A stretch of 64,000 bases of DNA from Hallerella sp963629575 (GCA_963629575.1 CAVGIM010000007.1:1-64000), one strand, 5' to 3'; shown: positions 8,365-18,283, numbered from the stretch's first letter. The notes: generated from the letters alone by a model not told the origin. Made by a program: numbers and translations.

Positions 8365-9969
8365 ATGAGCAATCATTACAACATGCCTCATCTTCCGACA
8401 GCCGACAGTCCTCGTGTAATTATCGAGGTCGATGGCCAGAATGTGGAAGTTCCGGGCGATACGAACCTGCTTGAGGCCCTGAAAGCCGTGGGTATCGAAA
8501 CGCCTCATGTCTGCTACCATCCCTATCTTCCGGTATCCGGCAACTGCCGGCAGTGCCTGGTCGAAACGGAAGGTCCGCGCGGCAAGATGCTGATTATTTC
8601 GTGCTTCACGCCGGTGAAGGCCGGGATGAAGGTTTTCACGCCGCGTTCGAGCGAACGCGTCAAGACGGCGCGTCGGGCCGTTTCCGAGTTCATGCTCCTG
8701 AACCATCCTTTGGATTGTCCGATTTGCGACAAGGCCGGGGAATGCACGCTCCAGGAAAATTACGTGGAAGCGGGTCGCGATTCGAGTCGTCTGTATCCCG
8801 AAGTCGGCAAGAATTATCACGGAAACCCGGATCACCAGTTTTACGACACGAAGGGACAGCTCCGCGGCGGAAAACGCGTCGATATCGGCCCGCGGGTGAT
8901 GCTAGACGAGGAACGCTGCGTACAGTGCGACCGTTGCGTTCGGCTGATGCGCGATGTCTGCCATGACGAACAGCTGCAACTGGCCTCTCGGGGCGACAGG
9001 ACTTACATTACGACGTTCCCCGGGAAAAAGCTCGATCACGAATACGACCTTTGCGTGACGGACGTTTGCCCGACCGGTGCGATGACGGCGAAATATTTCC
9101 GTTTTGAACAGCGCGTCTGGATGCTTTCGAGAACGGCGAGCGTTTCGATGGACGATTCGCTCGGCGCGAACATCTGGATTGAACATGACCACGGATTCAT
9201 TTTCCGGCTGATGCCTCGCTGCAACCCGGAAGTGAACCGCACCTGGCTCTCGAATACGAGCCGCCTCGCCTTCCAGGAATTTTCGAAGGACCGCTTGCCG
9301 GCGGGAAATGTCGATGCGCTGAAATCCGCTCTCCAGGGCGAGGGGAAGATCGCGTTTGTCTTGGGCGGTTCGGCGACGAACGAAGACGCCGCGGCTCTCA
9401 AGGTTCTTGTCGAAAAACTCGGTGACCGTGCCGAAGTCTTTGTCGGAACCTTCGCTCCGGTAAAGGAACCGGACGGCATTTCCAAAAGCGGCGATCCGGT
9501 GGCGAACCGTGCGGGCTTTGCCCTGTTCGGCTTCACCAAGACGGCTGAAGAACTTTTGAATCGGGCTTCGGAATTCAAAACGCTCGTGGCGCTTTCCGCG
9601 GACCTGTGGGGGAGCGATGCGGCAAAGGCGCAGAAACTCGAAGCGATTCCGAACCGCATCTCGATTTCTCCGAAGAACGATTTGACCGCGCAGAAATCCT
9701 CTACGGTCTTTGGCGTGAACCATTGGTCGGAAGTGAACGGGACAATGGTGAATTCCCGCTCGATTCTCCAGAAGCTCTCAGCCGCTCCGACGGCTCCCGA
9801 AGAGGCTCTCGTCCCGCTCTATACCGTTCTGTTCGCGCTGGCGGGCAAAGAGGTTCGGTGCGCGGCGGAGGCATACCGAAAGGCTTCCGAATTTGTACCT
9901 GTGCTTTCCCAGTTCTCTTTTGACGCCATCCATAGCACGGGCGAACTGCTCGATGGAGTTGCCGTATGA
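8365..9969 (+). CDS. nuoG: NADH-quinone oxidoreductase subunit G, short form
   Basis: NuoG forms the iron-sulfur wire of Complex I. Visible ligands are [2Fe-2S] Cys50/61/64/80, the His114-Cys118-Cys121-Cys127 set of cluster N5, and Cys185/188/191 with Cys235 (CPTGA) of N4. At 534 residues it is shorter than the usual 700-900, so much of the molybdopterin-oxidoreductase-like C-terminal domain is missing or reduced. It starts 4 bases after nuoF, and its stop overlaps nuoH (ATGA). Confidence 0.94.
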   Translation: MSNHYNMPHLPTADSPRVIIEVDGQNVEVPGDTNLLEALKAVGIETPHVCYHPYLPVSGNCRQCLVETEGPRGKMLIISCFTPVKAGMKVFTPRSSERVKTARRAVSEFMLLNHPLDCPICDKAGECTLQENYVEAGRDSSRLYPEVGKNYHGNPDHQFYDTKGQLRGGKRVDIGPRVMLDEERCVQCDRCVRLMRDVCHDEQLQLASRGDRTYITTFPGKKLDHEYDLCVTDVCPTGAMTAKYFRFEQRVWMLSRTASVSMDDSLGANIWIEHDHGFIFRLMPRCNPEVNRTWLSNTSRLAFQEFSKDRLPAGNVDALKSALQGEGKIAFVLGGSATNEDAAALKVLVEKLGDRAEVFVGTFAPVKEPDGISKSGDPVANRAGFALFGFTKTAEELLNRASEFKTLVALSADLWGSDAAKAQKLEAIPNRISISPKNDLTAQKSSTVFGVNHWSEVNGTMVNSRSILQKLSAAPTAPEEALVPLYTVLFALAGKEVRCAAEAYRKASEFVPVLSQFSFDAIHSTGELLDGVAV

Positions 9970-11327
9970 TGGAAATTATCGATTCGAAAACGTGGATTGA
10001 ATGGCTCCTGACCATCGGGAAGTTCGCGTTCGCGTTCATTCCGGTGCTGTTCATTCTGCTCCTCATTCCGTTGGAGCGGCGCGGCGCGGGATTTATCCAG
10101 GATAGGCAGGGACCTAACCGCTCCTATGTCAAGCTCCCGTTCTTTGGGAAGGTTCGACTCTTCGGATGGGTGCAGAACGCCTGCGATGGCCTGAAGCTCT
10201 TTTTCAAGGAAATGTATTTCCCGGCGGGCGTGAACAAAGTCCTGTTTGCGCTTGCTCCGGCGCTTCCGTTTGGGCTTACGCTCCTCACTCCGTGCGTTCT
10301 CCCGTATTTTGCGTCCCTGGACTTTTCGTTCGGCGATACGGTCGTGCACATTCCCGGTGCGAACGTGAATACGGATATCGGAATCCTTCTCATGTTCGGG
10401 CTTTCGTCGCTTTCGGTTTTCGGAACGGTGCTTTCCGGCTGGGCAGCCAAGTCCAAGTTCTCCTTTCTAGGGGCGCTTCGCGCAACGGCGACGAGCATCA
10501 GCTACGAAGTCTGTCTGGGGCTTTCGATGATGGGAATGGTCCTGCTCGCGGGAACGTTCAATGTCGAAGGAATCGTCTCCTGGCAGGAAACCCATGTCTG
10601 GGGATTTATCGCCCAGCCTGTCGCGTTCTTCTGCTTTCTGCTTGCGGCGATTGCGGAAACGGGGCGCCCGCCGTTTGACGTTTCGGAAGGCGATCCGGAA
10701 CTCGTCGCCGGATACCATACGGAATACGGCGCCATGCAGTTCGGCATGTTCTACATGGGCGAATACGGTCACGTGGCCATCAACAGCATGCTGGTCTCGT
10801 TCCTCTTCTTTGGCGGCTACGCGATTCCGTTCATGACGACTGCCGAAACGCAGGCCAACCTGAATGTTGTCCTGGCGGCGCTTTTCGGCATCTGCGCCTT
10901 CCTCGCCCTCGCCTTTTTGCACATGGTTTATCGCTATCTGCGGGCCTACAATGCGGGCAAGGCTTCGAACAAGGACGTCATCAATCGGGAATATCTACTC
11001 TACAAGATTATCGCCTGGGTTGCCGTTCCCGTGTTCATCGCTCTGGCCGTCGTCTGCGGACTTTTTGTCCATCCCGAAGTGTCCATGGTGGCTGGCGTTC
11101 CTGTCTATGGACTGGGTATTGCCCTGGGAACCGCCGCGGTGCAGTTCCTTGTCCTGATGGTCAAGACGGTCTTCTTCTGCTGGGTCTGGATTTGGGTCCG
11201 ATGGACGCTTCCGCGCTTCCGCTATGACCAGATCATGCATCTCGGCTGGAAGGTTCTGTTGAATATCGCGCTGCTGAACTTGGTCGTGACTGCGGTCATC
11301 GCCAAACTAGTCCTGGGAGGCAACTAA
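9966..11327 (+). CDS. nuoH: NADH-quinone oxidoreductase subunit H (membrane)
   Basis: NuoH anchors the peripheral arm and helps form the quinone chamber. Conserved motifs are IPLERRGAGFIQDRQGPNR near residue 40, the acidic loop AETGRPPFDVSEGDPELVAGYH, and many hydrophobic helices. At 453 residues it is longer than the E. coli protein (about 325), with extra C-terminal membrane segments. There are two candidate ATGs (9966 and 9969); the first overlaps the nuoG stop. Confidence 0.95.
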   Translation: MMEIIDSKTWIEWLLTIGKFAFAFIPVLFILLLIPLERRGAGFIQDRQGPNRSYVKLPFFGKVRLFGWVQNACDGLKLFFKEMYFPAGVNKVLFALAPALPFGLTLLTPCVLPYFASLDFSFGDTVVHIPGANVNTDIGILLMFGLSSLSVFGTVLSGWAAKSKFSFLGALRATATSISYEVCLGLSMMGMVLLAGTFNVEGIVSWQETHVWGFIAQPVAFFCFLLAAIAETGRPPFDVSEGDPELVAGYHTEYGAMQFGMFYMGEYGHVAINSMLVSFLFFGGYAIPFMTTAETQANLNVVLAALFGICAFLALAFLHMVYRYLRAYNAGKASNKDVINREYLLYKIIAWVAVPVFIALAVVCGLFVHPEVSMVAGVPVYGLGIALGTAAVQFLVLMVKTVFFCWVWIWVRWTLPRFRYDQIMHLGWKVLLNIALLNLVVTAVIAKLVLGGN

Positions 11328-11896
11328 TGGTTCGGGTCGTTAAGCACAAGCCGATGAACTGGCTGGAACGCCTTTATATCTTTGAAGCGTTCCGCGGCCT
11401 TTACACGACGATCAAGCACTTTCTGCGGGGATTTTTCCGCTACGAGACGCTGCCCACGACGGGATATCCGGAAGTGAAGCCCTATATTCCGCGGGATTAT
11501 CGCGCATCGCATCGGATGATGCTTCGTCCGGACGGAACGCCGCGCTGCGTCGCATGCTTTATGTGCGCTTCGGCGTGTCCGGCGCATTGCATTTTCATCG
11601 AAGCAGGACAGTCTGCGGATGGACGCATCGAAAAGCGCGCGACAAGATTCGATATCGACCATTCTGTCTGCATTTTCTGCGGACTCTGCGTGGAGGCCTG
11701 TCCGGTCGATGCGCTTCGGATGGATACTTGCGAAACGAGCTTTGTACGCCGCCGCCGGGAAGACTTCATCGTTTCCCTGTATGACCTGACAAACTGGGAC
11801 CCGAAGGATTATCCAGACGATGCGCAAAGCCAGGTCGCTCCGGGCGGCAGCAAAAACAAGCAGGCTCTTGAAGTCTGGGGAGAAGTGAAATGCTAG
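11327..11896 (+). CDS. nuoI: NADH-quinone oxidoreductase subunit I (2x[4Fe-4S])
   Basis: This is a ferredoxin-like subunit carrying clusters N6a and N6b. The two Cys motifs are Cys74/77/80/84 (CVACFMCASACP) and Cys115/118/121/125 (CIFCGLCVEACP). The start overlaps the nuoH stop (TAATG); the end overlaps nuoJ by 7 bases. Length (189 residues) is typical. Confidence 0.96.
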   Translation: MVRVVKHKPMNWLERLYIFEAFRGLYTTIKHFLRGFFRYETLPTTGYPEVKPYIPRDYRASHRMMLRPDGTPRCVACFMCASACPAHCIFIEAGQSADGRIEKRATRFDIDHSVCIFCGLCVEACPVDALRMDTCETSFVRRRREDFIVSLYDLTNWDPKDYPDDAQSQVAPGGSKNKQALEVWGEVKC

Positions 11897-12435
11897 CTCT
11901 GATCCTTTTCGTCATCCTGTCGATCATCGCCGTGGGATGCTCCGTTTGCATTTTCGTGACGAAACACCCACTCTATGCGGCGATAGCCCTGGTGACGACG
12001 ATGCTCTCGCTTGCGGGAATCTACGGGCTTCTCGGAAGTCCCTTTGTCGGGGCCGTCCAGGTGATGGTCTATGCCGGAGCCGTGATGACGCTCCTGATGT
12101 TCATCATCATGGTGCTGAACGGCGCGCGGGATAGCCGGACGAAACGCTTTGACAAGGTCTCCGCTTTCGTTCTGGTTTCCGCCTTGCTTCTAGCGGGAGT
12201 CGTTGCGACTGCGCTCGGCAAATCCGCGCTGGATTTCGATCCGCAGGCGGCAAGAGGTTCTGTCTCGCTTACGGCGGGGACGCTTTTTGACATGGCTTCT
12301 AGCGGAAACGGTTACTATCTGCTGGTTCTTGCCGTGGGACTTGTCCTGCTTTCGGCGATGGCTACGGCGGTCATTCTCGCCCGCAAACGGATCGCGTCGG
12401 ATCCGGAATCCAAAACGTCCGAGGAGGTTCACTAA
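11890..12435 (+). CDS. nuoJ: NADH-quinone oxidoreductase subunit J (membrane)
   Basis: This is a small membrane-arm subunit with about five transmembrane helices. The family motif around residues 55-80 is recognisable (QVMVYAGAVMTLLMFIIMVL), which includes the helix known for its conformational change during the cycle. It overlaps nuoI by 7 bases and nuoK by one (TAATG). Confidence 0.94.
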   Translation: MLALILFVILSIIAVGCSVCIFVTKHPLYAAIALVTTMLSLAGIYGLLGSPFVGAVQVMVYAGAVMTLLMFIIMVLNGARDSRTKRFDKVSAFVLVSALLLAGVVATALGKSALDFDPQAARGSVSLTAGTLFDMASSGNGYYLLVLAVGLVLLSAMATAVILARKRIASDPESKTSEEVH

Positions 12436-12743
12436 TGCAAGCGATTTATGTCCAGATTCTGGCTCTCGTCCTCTTGACTCTTGGAATCGCGACCGCTCTT
12501 TGCCGGCGGAATGTCTTTTTCGTCTTGATGGGCGTGGAACTCGCCCTGAATGCGGTGAACTTGAGCATCGTCGGATTCTCGAAGACCCTTGCCGCATCGT
12601 CGAGCGTTGTGGGCCAGGTCGTTCCGCTGTTTACGATTGCGATTGCCGCTGCGGAAGCGTGCGTCGGGCTTGCCGTCATCATCATGATTTTCAGAAATCA
12701 GGATAGTGCGGACATCGATAACTATTCCAGTATGAGGGGGTGA
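12435..12743 (+). CDS. nuoK: NADH-quinone oxidoreductase subunit K (membrane)
   Basis: This is a 102-residue subunit with three transmembrane helices, related to MrpC. Conserved Glu residues occur in the GVELALNAVN and AAAEACVGLAVI segments, which take part in the proton path. It is translationally coupled to nuoJ. nuoL starts 6 bases later. Confidence 0.95.
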   Translation: MQAIYVQILALVLLTLGIATALCRRNVFFVLMGVELALNAVNLSIVGFSKTLAASSSVVGQVVPLFTIAIAAAEACVGLAVIIMIFRNQDSADIDNYSSMRG

Positions 12744-12749
12744 CCGAAA

Positions 12750-14705
12750 ATGATTCCTCTTTGGCTTATTCCGTTGTTTCCGCTGGTGGGCGTCCTTGTC
12801 CTTTCGCTCGTTTCGCTAGTGTCTTCCGACAGCGAAAAGGGACCGGACGAAGGGCTTGTCGGCTTTGTCGGCGTACTTTTCCCGTTGTGCGCCTTTGTCG
12901 CTACGGGGCTGCTCGCCTGGAACATGCCCGAATCCGGCATCCATGAAACTCTCGGCAACTGGATGGATTCATCGCTCCTGTCGGTGGATTTCGGGTTTCT
13001 GTTCGACGGGCTTTCGCGCACGATGCTTCTCTTCATCACGGGTATCGCGACTCTCATCATTCTGTATTCGACAGGCTACATGCATGGCGACCGGGGATTT
13101 GCGCGATTCTTCGCCTACATGAATCTGTTCCTTTTCAGCATGATAGTCCTGGTCCTTTCGGATTCCCTGGTCCTTACGTTCCTCGGCTGGGAAGGTGTCG
13201 GGCTGTGCTCGTATCTGCTCATCGGCTTCTGGAACCGTGACCTGAACAACTGCAAGGCGGCGAACAAGGCGTTTCTCGTGAACCGTGTCGGCGATGTGGG
13301 ATTCCTGCTCGGAATGATTGCGCTGGTTTCGGTCGGCGGTTCCTCGCTTCTGAATTATACGGACCTTGTCGCGTGGCTCCTGAATCCGGAGTTCGGCGAT
13401 GCGCTCGTCGAAGGGCTTCCGCTTTTGACCCTTGCGGGAATTCTCTTCTTTTGGGCGTGCACGGCAAAGAGCGCGCAGATTCCGCTTTTGACGTGGCTAC
13501 CCGATGCGATGGCGGGTCCGACACCCGTTTCCGCGCTTATTCATGCGGCGACGATGGTGACTGCAGGCGTCTATCTGGTCGCAAGACTCTCCCCGCTTTA
13601 TGTCCTGTTGCCCGGTGTGCTCTCGATGATTGCCGTGGTCGGCTTGGCGACTGCTTTCTGGGCGGCGGTTGCCGGACTTTTCCAGAACGATATCAAGAAG
13701 GTGCTTGCCTATTCGACGATTTCCCAGCTGGGCTACATGTTCATGGCTGCGGGAGTTGCCGCGTTCGATGTTTCCATTTTCCACGTCTTTACCCACGCTT
13801 TCTTCAAGGCTTCGCTCTTCCTAGGGGCGGGCGCAATCATCCATGCGCTTGCGGGTGAACAGGATATGCGCAAGATGGGCGGTCTCCTGAAAAAGACTCC
13901 GGTTACGGCCATCGTGATGCTTTTTGCCTACCTGGCGATTATCGGATTCCCCGGATTTTCGGGATTCTTCTCGAAGGATCTGATCCTCGAACGCCTGTTC
14001 GGATTCTCTCCGGTGGCGGGGAAGGTCTTCTATGCGGTGGGGCTTTTGACGGCGATCATCACGGCGGTCTATATGACGCGTCTGATGGTTCTCGCCTTTC
14101 TCGGCAAGTATCGCGGAAATCTTTCGGAAGACAAGATTCACGAGGCTCCGTTCTGCATGACGTTCCCGATGGTCGTCTTGGCGGTCGGTTCTGCCTTTGC
14201 CGGGTATTTCTGGAACGCCTTTTCTCGCGAAGCGAACTGGTTTGAAACTTGGCTCTCGCCGGTTGTCGGTTTTGCGCAAAAGCTTGCCCACATCGGGCAT
14301 GTGGAATCTGCCGAACCCTCTGTTCTCGTCTTTGCTGTTCTCGGTACGGCTGCCGCCCTGATCGGTGCATTCATCGGTTATCGGCTCTTTGCCCATAGGA
14401 GAATTCCCTCGGTGAAGAAAAACGAAACCGCGGCTCCTGTCGGTGGAAAGGCGGCCTGGACGTTTGCCTTGGACTATGTCCATGCGTGGTTCGTCGCTGC
14501 ATTTGAAGGTCTTGCCTGGGTCTGTGACCGAGTCGTCGACAAGCTGGTTCTTGTCATCCAATGGACAATCGGTTCGCTGGTCGTGATTCTCGGTGACGGT
14601 GTTCGGGCGCTTCAGGTTCGCAAGATCCGCTTGCAAGTCGCTCTGGGCATTGCCGGCATGAGTGTTATTGCCATTGTCGCCTATCTTTGCGGAGGACTTT
14701 TCTAA
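12750..14705 (+). CDS. nuoL: NADH-quinone oxidoreductase subunit L (proton-pumping)
   Basis: This is an antiporter-like proton-translocating subunit with the long lateral helix. At 651 residues with about 16 membrane segments it is of normal size. Signature segments include FLGWEGVGLCSYLLIGFW, SAQIPLLTWLPDAMAGPTPV with SALIHAATMVTAGVYL, and ISQLGYMFMA. The stop overlaps the nuoM start (TAATG at 14705). Confidence 0.96.
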   Translation: MIPLWLIPLFPLVGVLVLSLVSLVSSDSEKGPDEGLVGFVGVLFPLCAFVATGLLAWNMPESGIHETLGNWMDSSLLSVDFGFLFDGLSRTMLLFITGIATLIILYSTGYMHGDRGFARFFAYMNLFLFSMIVLVLSDSLVLTFLGWEGVGLCSYLLIGFWNRDLNNCKAANKAFLVNRVGDVGFLLGMIALVSVGGSSLLNYTDLVAWLLNPEFGDALVEGLPLLTLAGILFFWACTAKSAQIPLLTWLPDAMAGPTPVSALIHAATMVTAGVYLVARLSPLYVLLPGVLSMIAVVGLATAFWAAVAGLFQNDIKKVLAYSTISQLGYMFMAAGVAAFDVSIFHVFTHAFFKASLFLGAGAIIHALAGEQDMRKMGGLLKKTPVTAIVMLFAYLAIIGFPGFSGFFSKDLILERLFGFSPVAGKVFYAVGLLTAIITAVYMTRLMVLAFLGKYRGNLSEDKIHEAPFCMTFPMVVLAVGSAFAGYFWNAFSREANWFETWLSPVVGFAQKLAHIGHVESAEPSVLVFAVLGTAAALIGAFIGYRLFAHRRIPSVKKNETAAPVGGKAAWTFALDYVHAWFVAAFEGLAWVCDRVVDKLVLVIQWTIGSLVVILGDGVRALQVRKIRLQVALGIAGMSVIAIVAYLCGGLF

Positions 14706-16297
14706 TGCTGTATTTAATGGTCTTTGCTCCGTTTCTCGCCGCTTTCCTGATGTTTGCCGCATCGGGAAAGGATTCCCGTTCGGCCTCGCGGCTCGCCGTG
14801 ATTCTCTCTTCGGTGCTGTTTGTGGCGAGCCTTTCGCTTCTCGTTTCGGGAGACTATCCGACAACCCCGATAGGCTGGTTCCAGATTCCCGGAATCGACG
14901 TGACGGTGACGTTTGCCTTTGCGACGAACGGATTTGCCTCCTGGATGGTGTTTCTCGCAAACATCATTACGCTTGCGGCCTTGATCGCTTTTCGCAAGAC
15001 GTCTGGAGACTATCGAAATTTTGCCATTGGGATGTTTGCACAGCTCGGGGCTTTGAACGGTACGTTTCTTTCGGTCGATGCGGTGCTCTTTTTCTTCTTC
15101 TTTGAATCGCTGGTTTTGCCGGCTGCACTGCTCATCGGGGCTTACGGGGGTCCGGGAAGGCGCTCTGCCGCTCTGCACTTTGCGCTTTACACCTTGATAG
15201 GTTCCGCGCCGATGGCCGTTGCGCTCTGGTATCTGATCTGTGCGGCCGGGACGTCTTATATCGGTCCGCTTGCCCAGGTGGCGCAGACCTTGCCCGAATC
15301 GACGCAAACCGTTCTTTTCTGGTGCTTTGTCGTCGCGTTCTGGGTAAAGACGCCGCTATTCCCGTTGCACGGCTGGCAGGCGGAAACATACGCCGAGGCT
15401 CCGGCAGGCTTGAGCGCGGTTCTGACCGGTTCCATGTCCAAGGCGGGTGTCTATGGGTTCTATTTCTGGGTGCTTGCCATTTTCCCGTCGGTCGCTTTCC
15501 AGAACGCAATGTTCCTGATTGGGCTTGGACTTTTCACGGCGGTTTACGGCGCCCTGATGGCGATGCGGTCCAAGGATATCAAGAAGCTCTTGGCGTTTAG
15601 CTCGATGGGACACCTGGGACTTGCCGTGGCGGGCGTCTTTACGCTTTCCTCGAACGTTTGGCCCGCTGTTCTGGTTCTGCTTGTCGGGCATGGACTTTCG
15701 GCGTCTGCGCTGTTTATTCTCTCCGGTTCGGCGGAACGCTTTGCCGGGAGCCGCTTGCTTGGCAAGATGGGCGGCTACGCTCGACGCTATCCTGTTTTCG
15801 CGTTCTTCTTTGGGACGGCAAGCGTCCTTGCCATCGCGATTCCGGGAACCGCCGGCTTTGTCGGGGAATTTCTGGTCCTTCTCGGCTTTTGGAGCGTGAG
15901 CAAGGTGGCGGTAATAGTGTCCGCCGTGGCGATTATTCTTTCGGCCGTCTATATGCTTCGCCTGATCCAGCAAGTCCTGTTTGGTGAAGGTTTGGAACCT
16001 GCCGAAGACGCCAAGCCGTTCCGTTTCCCGATTGCCGAGGCGGTCGCGGTCGCTCCGCTGCTTCTGTTGCTTCTGGTATTTGGTTTCCATCCCGCGCCGA
16101 TCATGCGCACTCTCGACTATTCGACCGATGCGCAGCAGAGAGCGGAAGAAATCGAAGCGGCGATTGCCGCAGCTTCTCGAATGGAATTGGTCGAAGACCC
16201 CGAAGCCCTTTTGGATACGATGGTGGAACAGGAAACAATCATGCCGGATTCCGCTGTCCTGGATGTAAAGCAAGTGGAGGCTCAAGATGTCCGCTAG
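14705..16297 (+). CDS. nuoM: NADH-quinone oxidoreductase subunit M (proton-pumping)
   Basis: This is an antiporter-like membrane subunit of 530 residues. Motifs include FFFFESLVLPAALLIG, KTPLFPLHGWQAETYAEAP with a following SKAGVYGFY, and FSSMGHLGLAV. I start at 14705 (MLYLMVFAPF), which overlaps nuoL. A Glu/Ala-rich tail (about 485-530) follows the last helix. The end overlaps nuoN by 11 bases. Confidence 0.95.
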   Translation: MLYLMVFAPFLAAFLMFAASGKDSRSASRLAVILSSVLFVASLSLLVSGDYPTTPIGWFQIPGIDVTVTFAFATNGFASWMVFLANIITLAALIAFRKTSGDYRNFAIGMFAQLGALNGTFLSVDAVLFFFFFESLVLPAALLIGAYGGPGRRSAALHFALYTLIGSAPMAVALWYLICAAGTSYIGPLAQVAQTLPESTQTVLFWCFVVAFWVKTPLFPLHGWQAETYAEAPAGLSAVLTGSMSKAGVYGFYFWVLAIFPSVAFQNAMFLIGLGLFTAVYGALMAMRSKDIKKLLAFSSMGHLGLAVAGVFTLSSNVWPAVLVLLVGHGLSASALFILSGSAERFAGSRLLGKMGGYARRYPVFAFFFGTASVLAIAIPGTAGFVGEFLVLLGFWSVSKVAVIVSAVAIILSAVYMLRLIQQVLFGEGLEPAEDAKPFRFPIAEAVAVAPLLLLLLVFGFHPAPIMRTLDYSTDAQQRAEEIEAAIAAASRMELVEDPEALLDTMVEQETIMPDSAVLDVKQVEAQDVR

Positions 16298-17687
16298 TTT
16301 TTTGAATCTTTTACCGATTTCGCTTCTTGCGCTGGGTGCCATGGTGTGCATCGCCGTGGAACCGTTTGTTGCGGACAGAAACAAGCAGAAAGTGTTGCCT
16401 TGGATGGCGAGCGCGTTTCTGCTGTTTGCCGCCTGTTCCTTTAGGCTGGTCGCTCCGGGAGAATCGCTGTTCGGGCTTTTGACGATGGATCCCATGCGGG
16501 TAATCCTTGGCCTTGCCGTGATTCTTTGCGCGTTTCTCGGCATTGGAAGCCTGCAAGTGACGCTTGCTCGGGAAAAATTTCCGGCAGGGGAACCGTATGG
16601 GTTGACGTTGCTTGCGTCTGCAGGCGTGATGATGATGATCCAGGCGACGGATTTTCTCTCGCTCTTTATCGGAATGGAACTTGCCGCGTACCCGGTGTAT
16701 GGACTTGTCGGCTTGCGGCGCAAGGACAGAAAGGCCAACGAGGCGACGTTCAAATACTTTGTGACGGGAGCCGTTTTCAGCGTCATTTTCCTCTACGGCA
16801 TGGCCTTGGTCTATGGTGCGACAGGAACGACGCATTTCGGTGGAACCGCGATTTCTGGCCGAGAAAGCCTCTATGCGGTGGGTGTATTCCTTGCGGTCTT
16901 TGCGCTCTTGTTCAAGGCGGGTGCCGCGCCTGTCCATTTTTGGGTAGCGGATGTCTATACCGGAGCCTCTGTCGCTGTCACGGGCTTTATGGCGGCGGTC
17001 ATCAAGGTAGGCGCCTTGTCCGCTTTGGGTTCCCTGTGGATACGGTCTGGAACGGAAAATCTCGCACCGGTGATTATTGCCGTTGCAATCGTTTCGATGG
17101 TTGTCGGGGCTCTTTCCGGACTGGTTCAAAAGTCGATTCGGCGAATCTTTGCGTTCTCCGCCGTGATGAATGCGGGCTTTATCGTGTTGGGGCTGCTCTT
17201 CAAGGATTTGAGCGTCATGTTCTATTTCCTGGTGACTTATGCCTTGGGCTCTGCCGGAGCGCTCGCTGCTATCTCGGCGTTTAGCGGAAAGGGCGACAAG
17301 CATGAAACGCTTGAAGACATTCGCGGTCGCGGTCGCCGATTCCCCTTGGAAGGCCTGGCCGCCGTGATTTGCCTTGCAAGCCTTGCGGGACTTCCTCCGC
17401 TTTCCGGATTCCTGGCCAAGTTTGTACTCTTTACCGGTGTCGTCAAGACGGGGCTTGTCGCGCTTGCCGCCTTTGGCTTTGTGCTTTCGATTGTCGCGAT
17501 GTATTACTATCTGCGGATTGCCCTCGCGATCTTTGCTCCGACAGGGAGCGAGACTTCCTGTCCGAAATGCACCTGCGATCTGACTACGTCCGACCGGATC
17601 TTGCTTCGAATCGGAGTGGTGCTCGCGGCGCTTTGCCTGGCGGGACTTTCGTTCTTGCCGATTCTCTTTCCGGTTCTCCGTTTCTAG
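16287..17687 (+). CDS. nuoN: NADH-quinone oxidoreductase subunit N (proton-pumping)
   Basis: This is the third antiporter-like subunit and the last gene of the operon. Segments such as FLSLFIGMELAAYPVYGLVG, KAGAAPVHFWVADVYTGASV and GLPPLSGFLAKF identify it. At 466 residues it has about 14 membrane helices. A strong terminator follows at 17704, which closes the nuoB-N transcript. Confidence 0.95.
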   Translation: MSASFLNLLPISLLALGAMVCIAVEPFVADRNKQKVLPWMASAFLLFAACSFRLVAPGESLFGLLTMDPMRVILGLAVILCAFLGIGSLQVTLAREKFPAGEPYGLTLLASAGVMMMIQATDFLSLFIGMELAAYPVYGLVGLRRKDRKANEATFKYFVTGAVFSVIFLYGMALVYGATGTTHFGGTAISGRESLYAVGVFLAVFALLFKAGAAPVHFWVADVYTGASVAVTGFMAAVIKVGALSALGSLWIRSGTENLAPVIIAVAIVSMVVGALSGLVQKSIRRIFAFSAVMNAGFIVLGLLFKDLSVMFYFLVTYALGSAGALAAISAFSGKGDKHETLEDIRGRGRRFPLEGLAAVICLASLAGLPPLSGFLAKFVLFTGVVKTGLVALAAFGFVLSIVAMYYYLRIALAIFAPTGSETSCPKCTCDLTTSDRILLRIGVVLAALCLAGLSFLPILFPVLRF

Positions 17688-17703
17688 AGATTGAAAAAAG
17701 GTG

Positions 17704-17736
17704 AAGACGGACTTTGGTATAGTCCGTCTTTTTTTT
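17704..17736 (+). terminator. Strong rho-independent terminator of the nuo operon
   Basis: A perfect 10-bp stem, 17704-17713 with 17721-17730 (AAGACGGACT and its complement), has a 7-base loop and runs straight into eight T. It lies between nuoN and ispF. Confidence 0.9.
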
Positions 17737-17773
17737 GGCTATATTTGCCAAAAACAGATTTAGACAGGTGTTT

Positions 17774-18265
17774 ATGGAAAAGGTTTTTCGCACAGGGATT
17801 GGATTTGATGTCCACCGATTGGTAGAAGGTCGCAAGTGCATCATTGGCGGAGTCGATATTCCCCATGAAAAAGGGCTTTTAGGACACAGCGATGCCGACG
17901 TGTTGCTCCATGCGATATCGGATGCGTTGCTCGGTGCGGCGGGTCTTGGCGACATCGGCACGTACTTTCCCGATACCGACCCGGCGTTTCTCGGCGCGGA
18001 CAGCCTGGTGCTGCTCGGTCGAGTCCGTGAAGAAGTGGAAAAGTCCGGCTGCAAGATTGAAAGTCTTGACAGCGTGGTCATCTGCGAACGTCCCAAAGTC
18101 AATCCGCATCGGGAACAGATGAAGGCGAACATCGCCCGCGTGCTGCAAATCCCGGTCGAAAGTGTCGGCGTCAAGGCGAGCACTAGCGAAAGGCTCGGAT
18201 TCACGGGACGCGGGGAAGGAATTGCCGCTGAGGCCGTGGCGACAGTCAGCAAGGTTTTCCGATAA
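17774..18265 (+). CDS. ispF: 2-C-methyl-D-erythritol 2,4-cyclodiphosphate synthase
   Basis: IspF forms the cyclic diphosphate in the MEP isoprenoid pathway. The divalent metal ligands are Asp12 and His14 (GFDVHRL) and His46 (VLLHAISDALLGAAGLGDIG). Length is 163 residues, as usual. The C-terminal VGVKASTSERLGFTGRGEGI is the family signature. The start at 17774 (MEKVFRTGIG) is preceded by a weak AGGTG; a longer frame begins inside the terminator and is rejected. Confidence 0.95.
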   Translation: MEKVFRTGIGFDVHRLVEGRKCIIGGVDIPHEKGLLGHSDADVLLHAISDALLGAAGLGDIGTYFPDTDPAFLGADSLVLLGRVREEVEKSGCKIESLDSVVICERPKVNPHREQMKANIARVLQIPVESVGVKASTSERLGFTGRGEGIAAEAVATVSKVFR

Positions 18266-18283
18266 GGATTTTTTCGACTTGGC

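Noticed and set aside
13821..16786. Long antisense frames opposite nuoL and nuoM (379 and 476 codons)
   Set aside because: They are shadow frames of GC-rich coding DNA with no homology; the nuo genes are clear.
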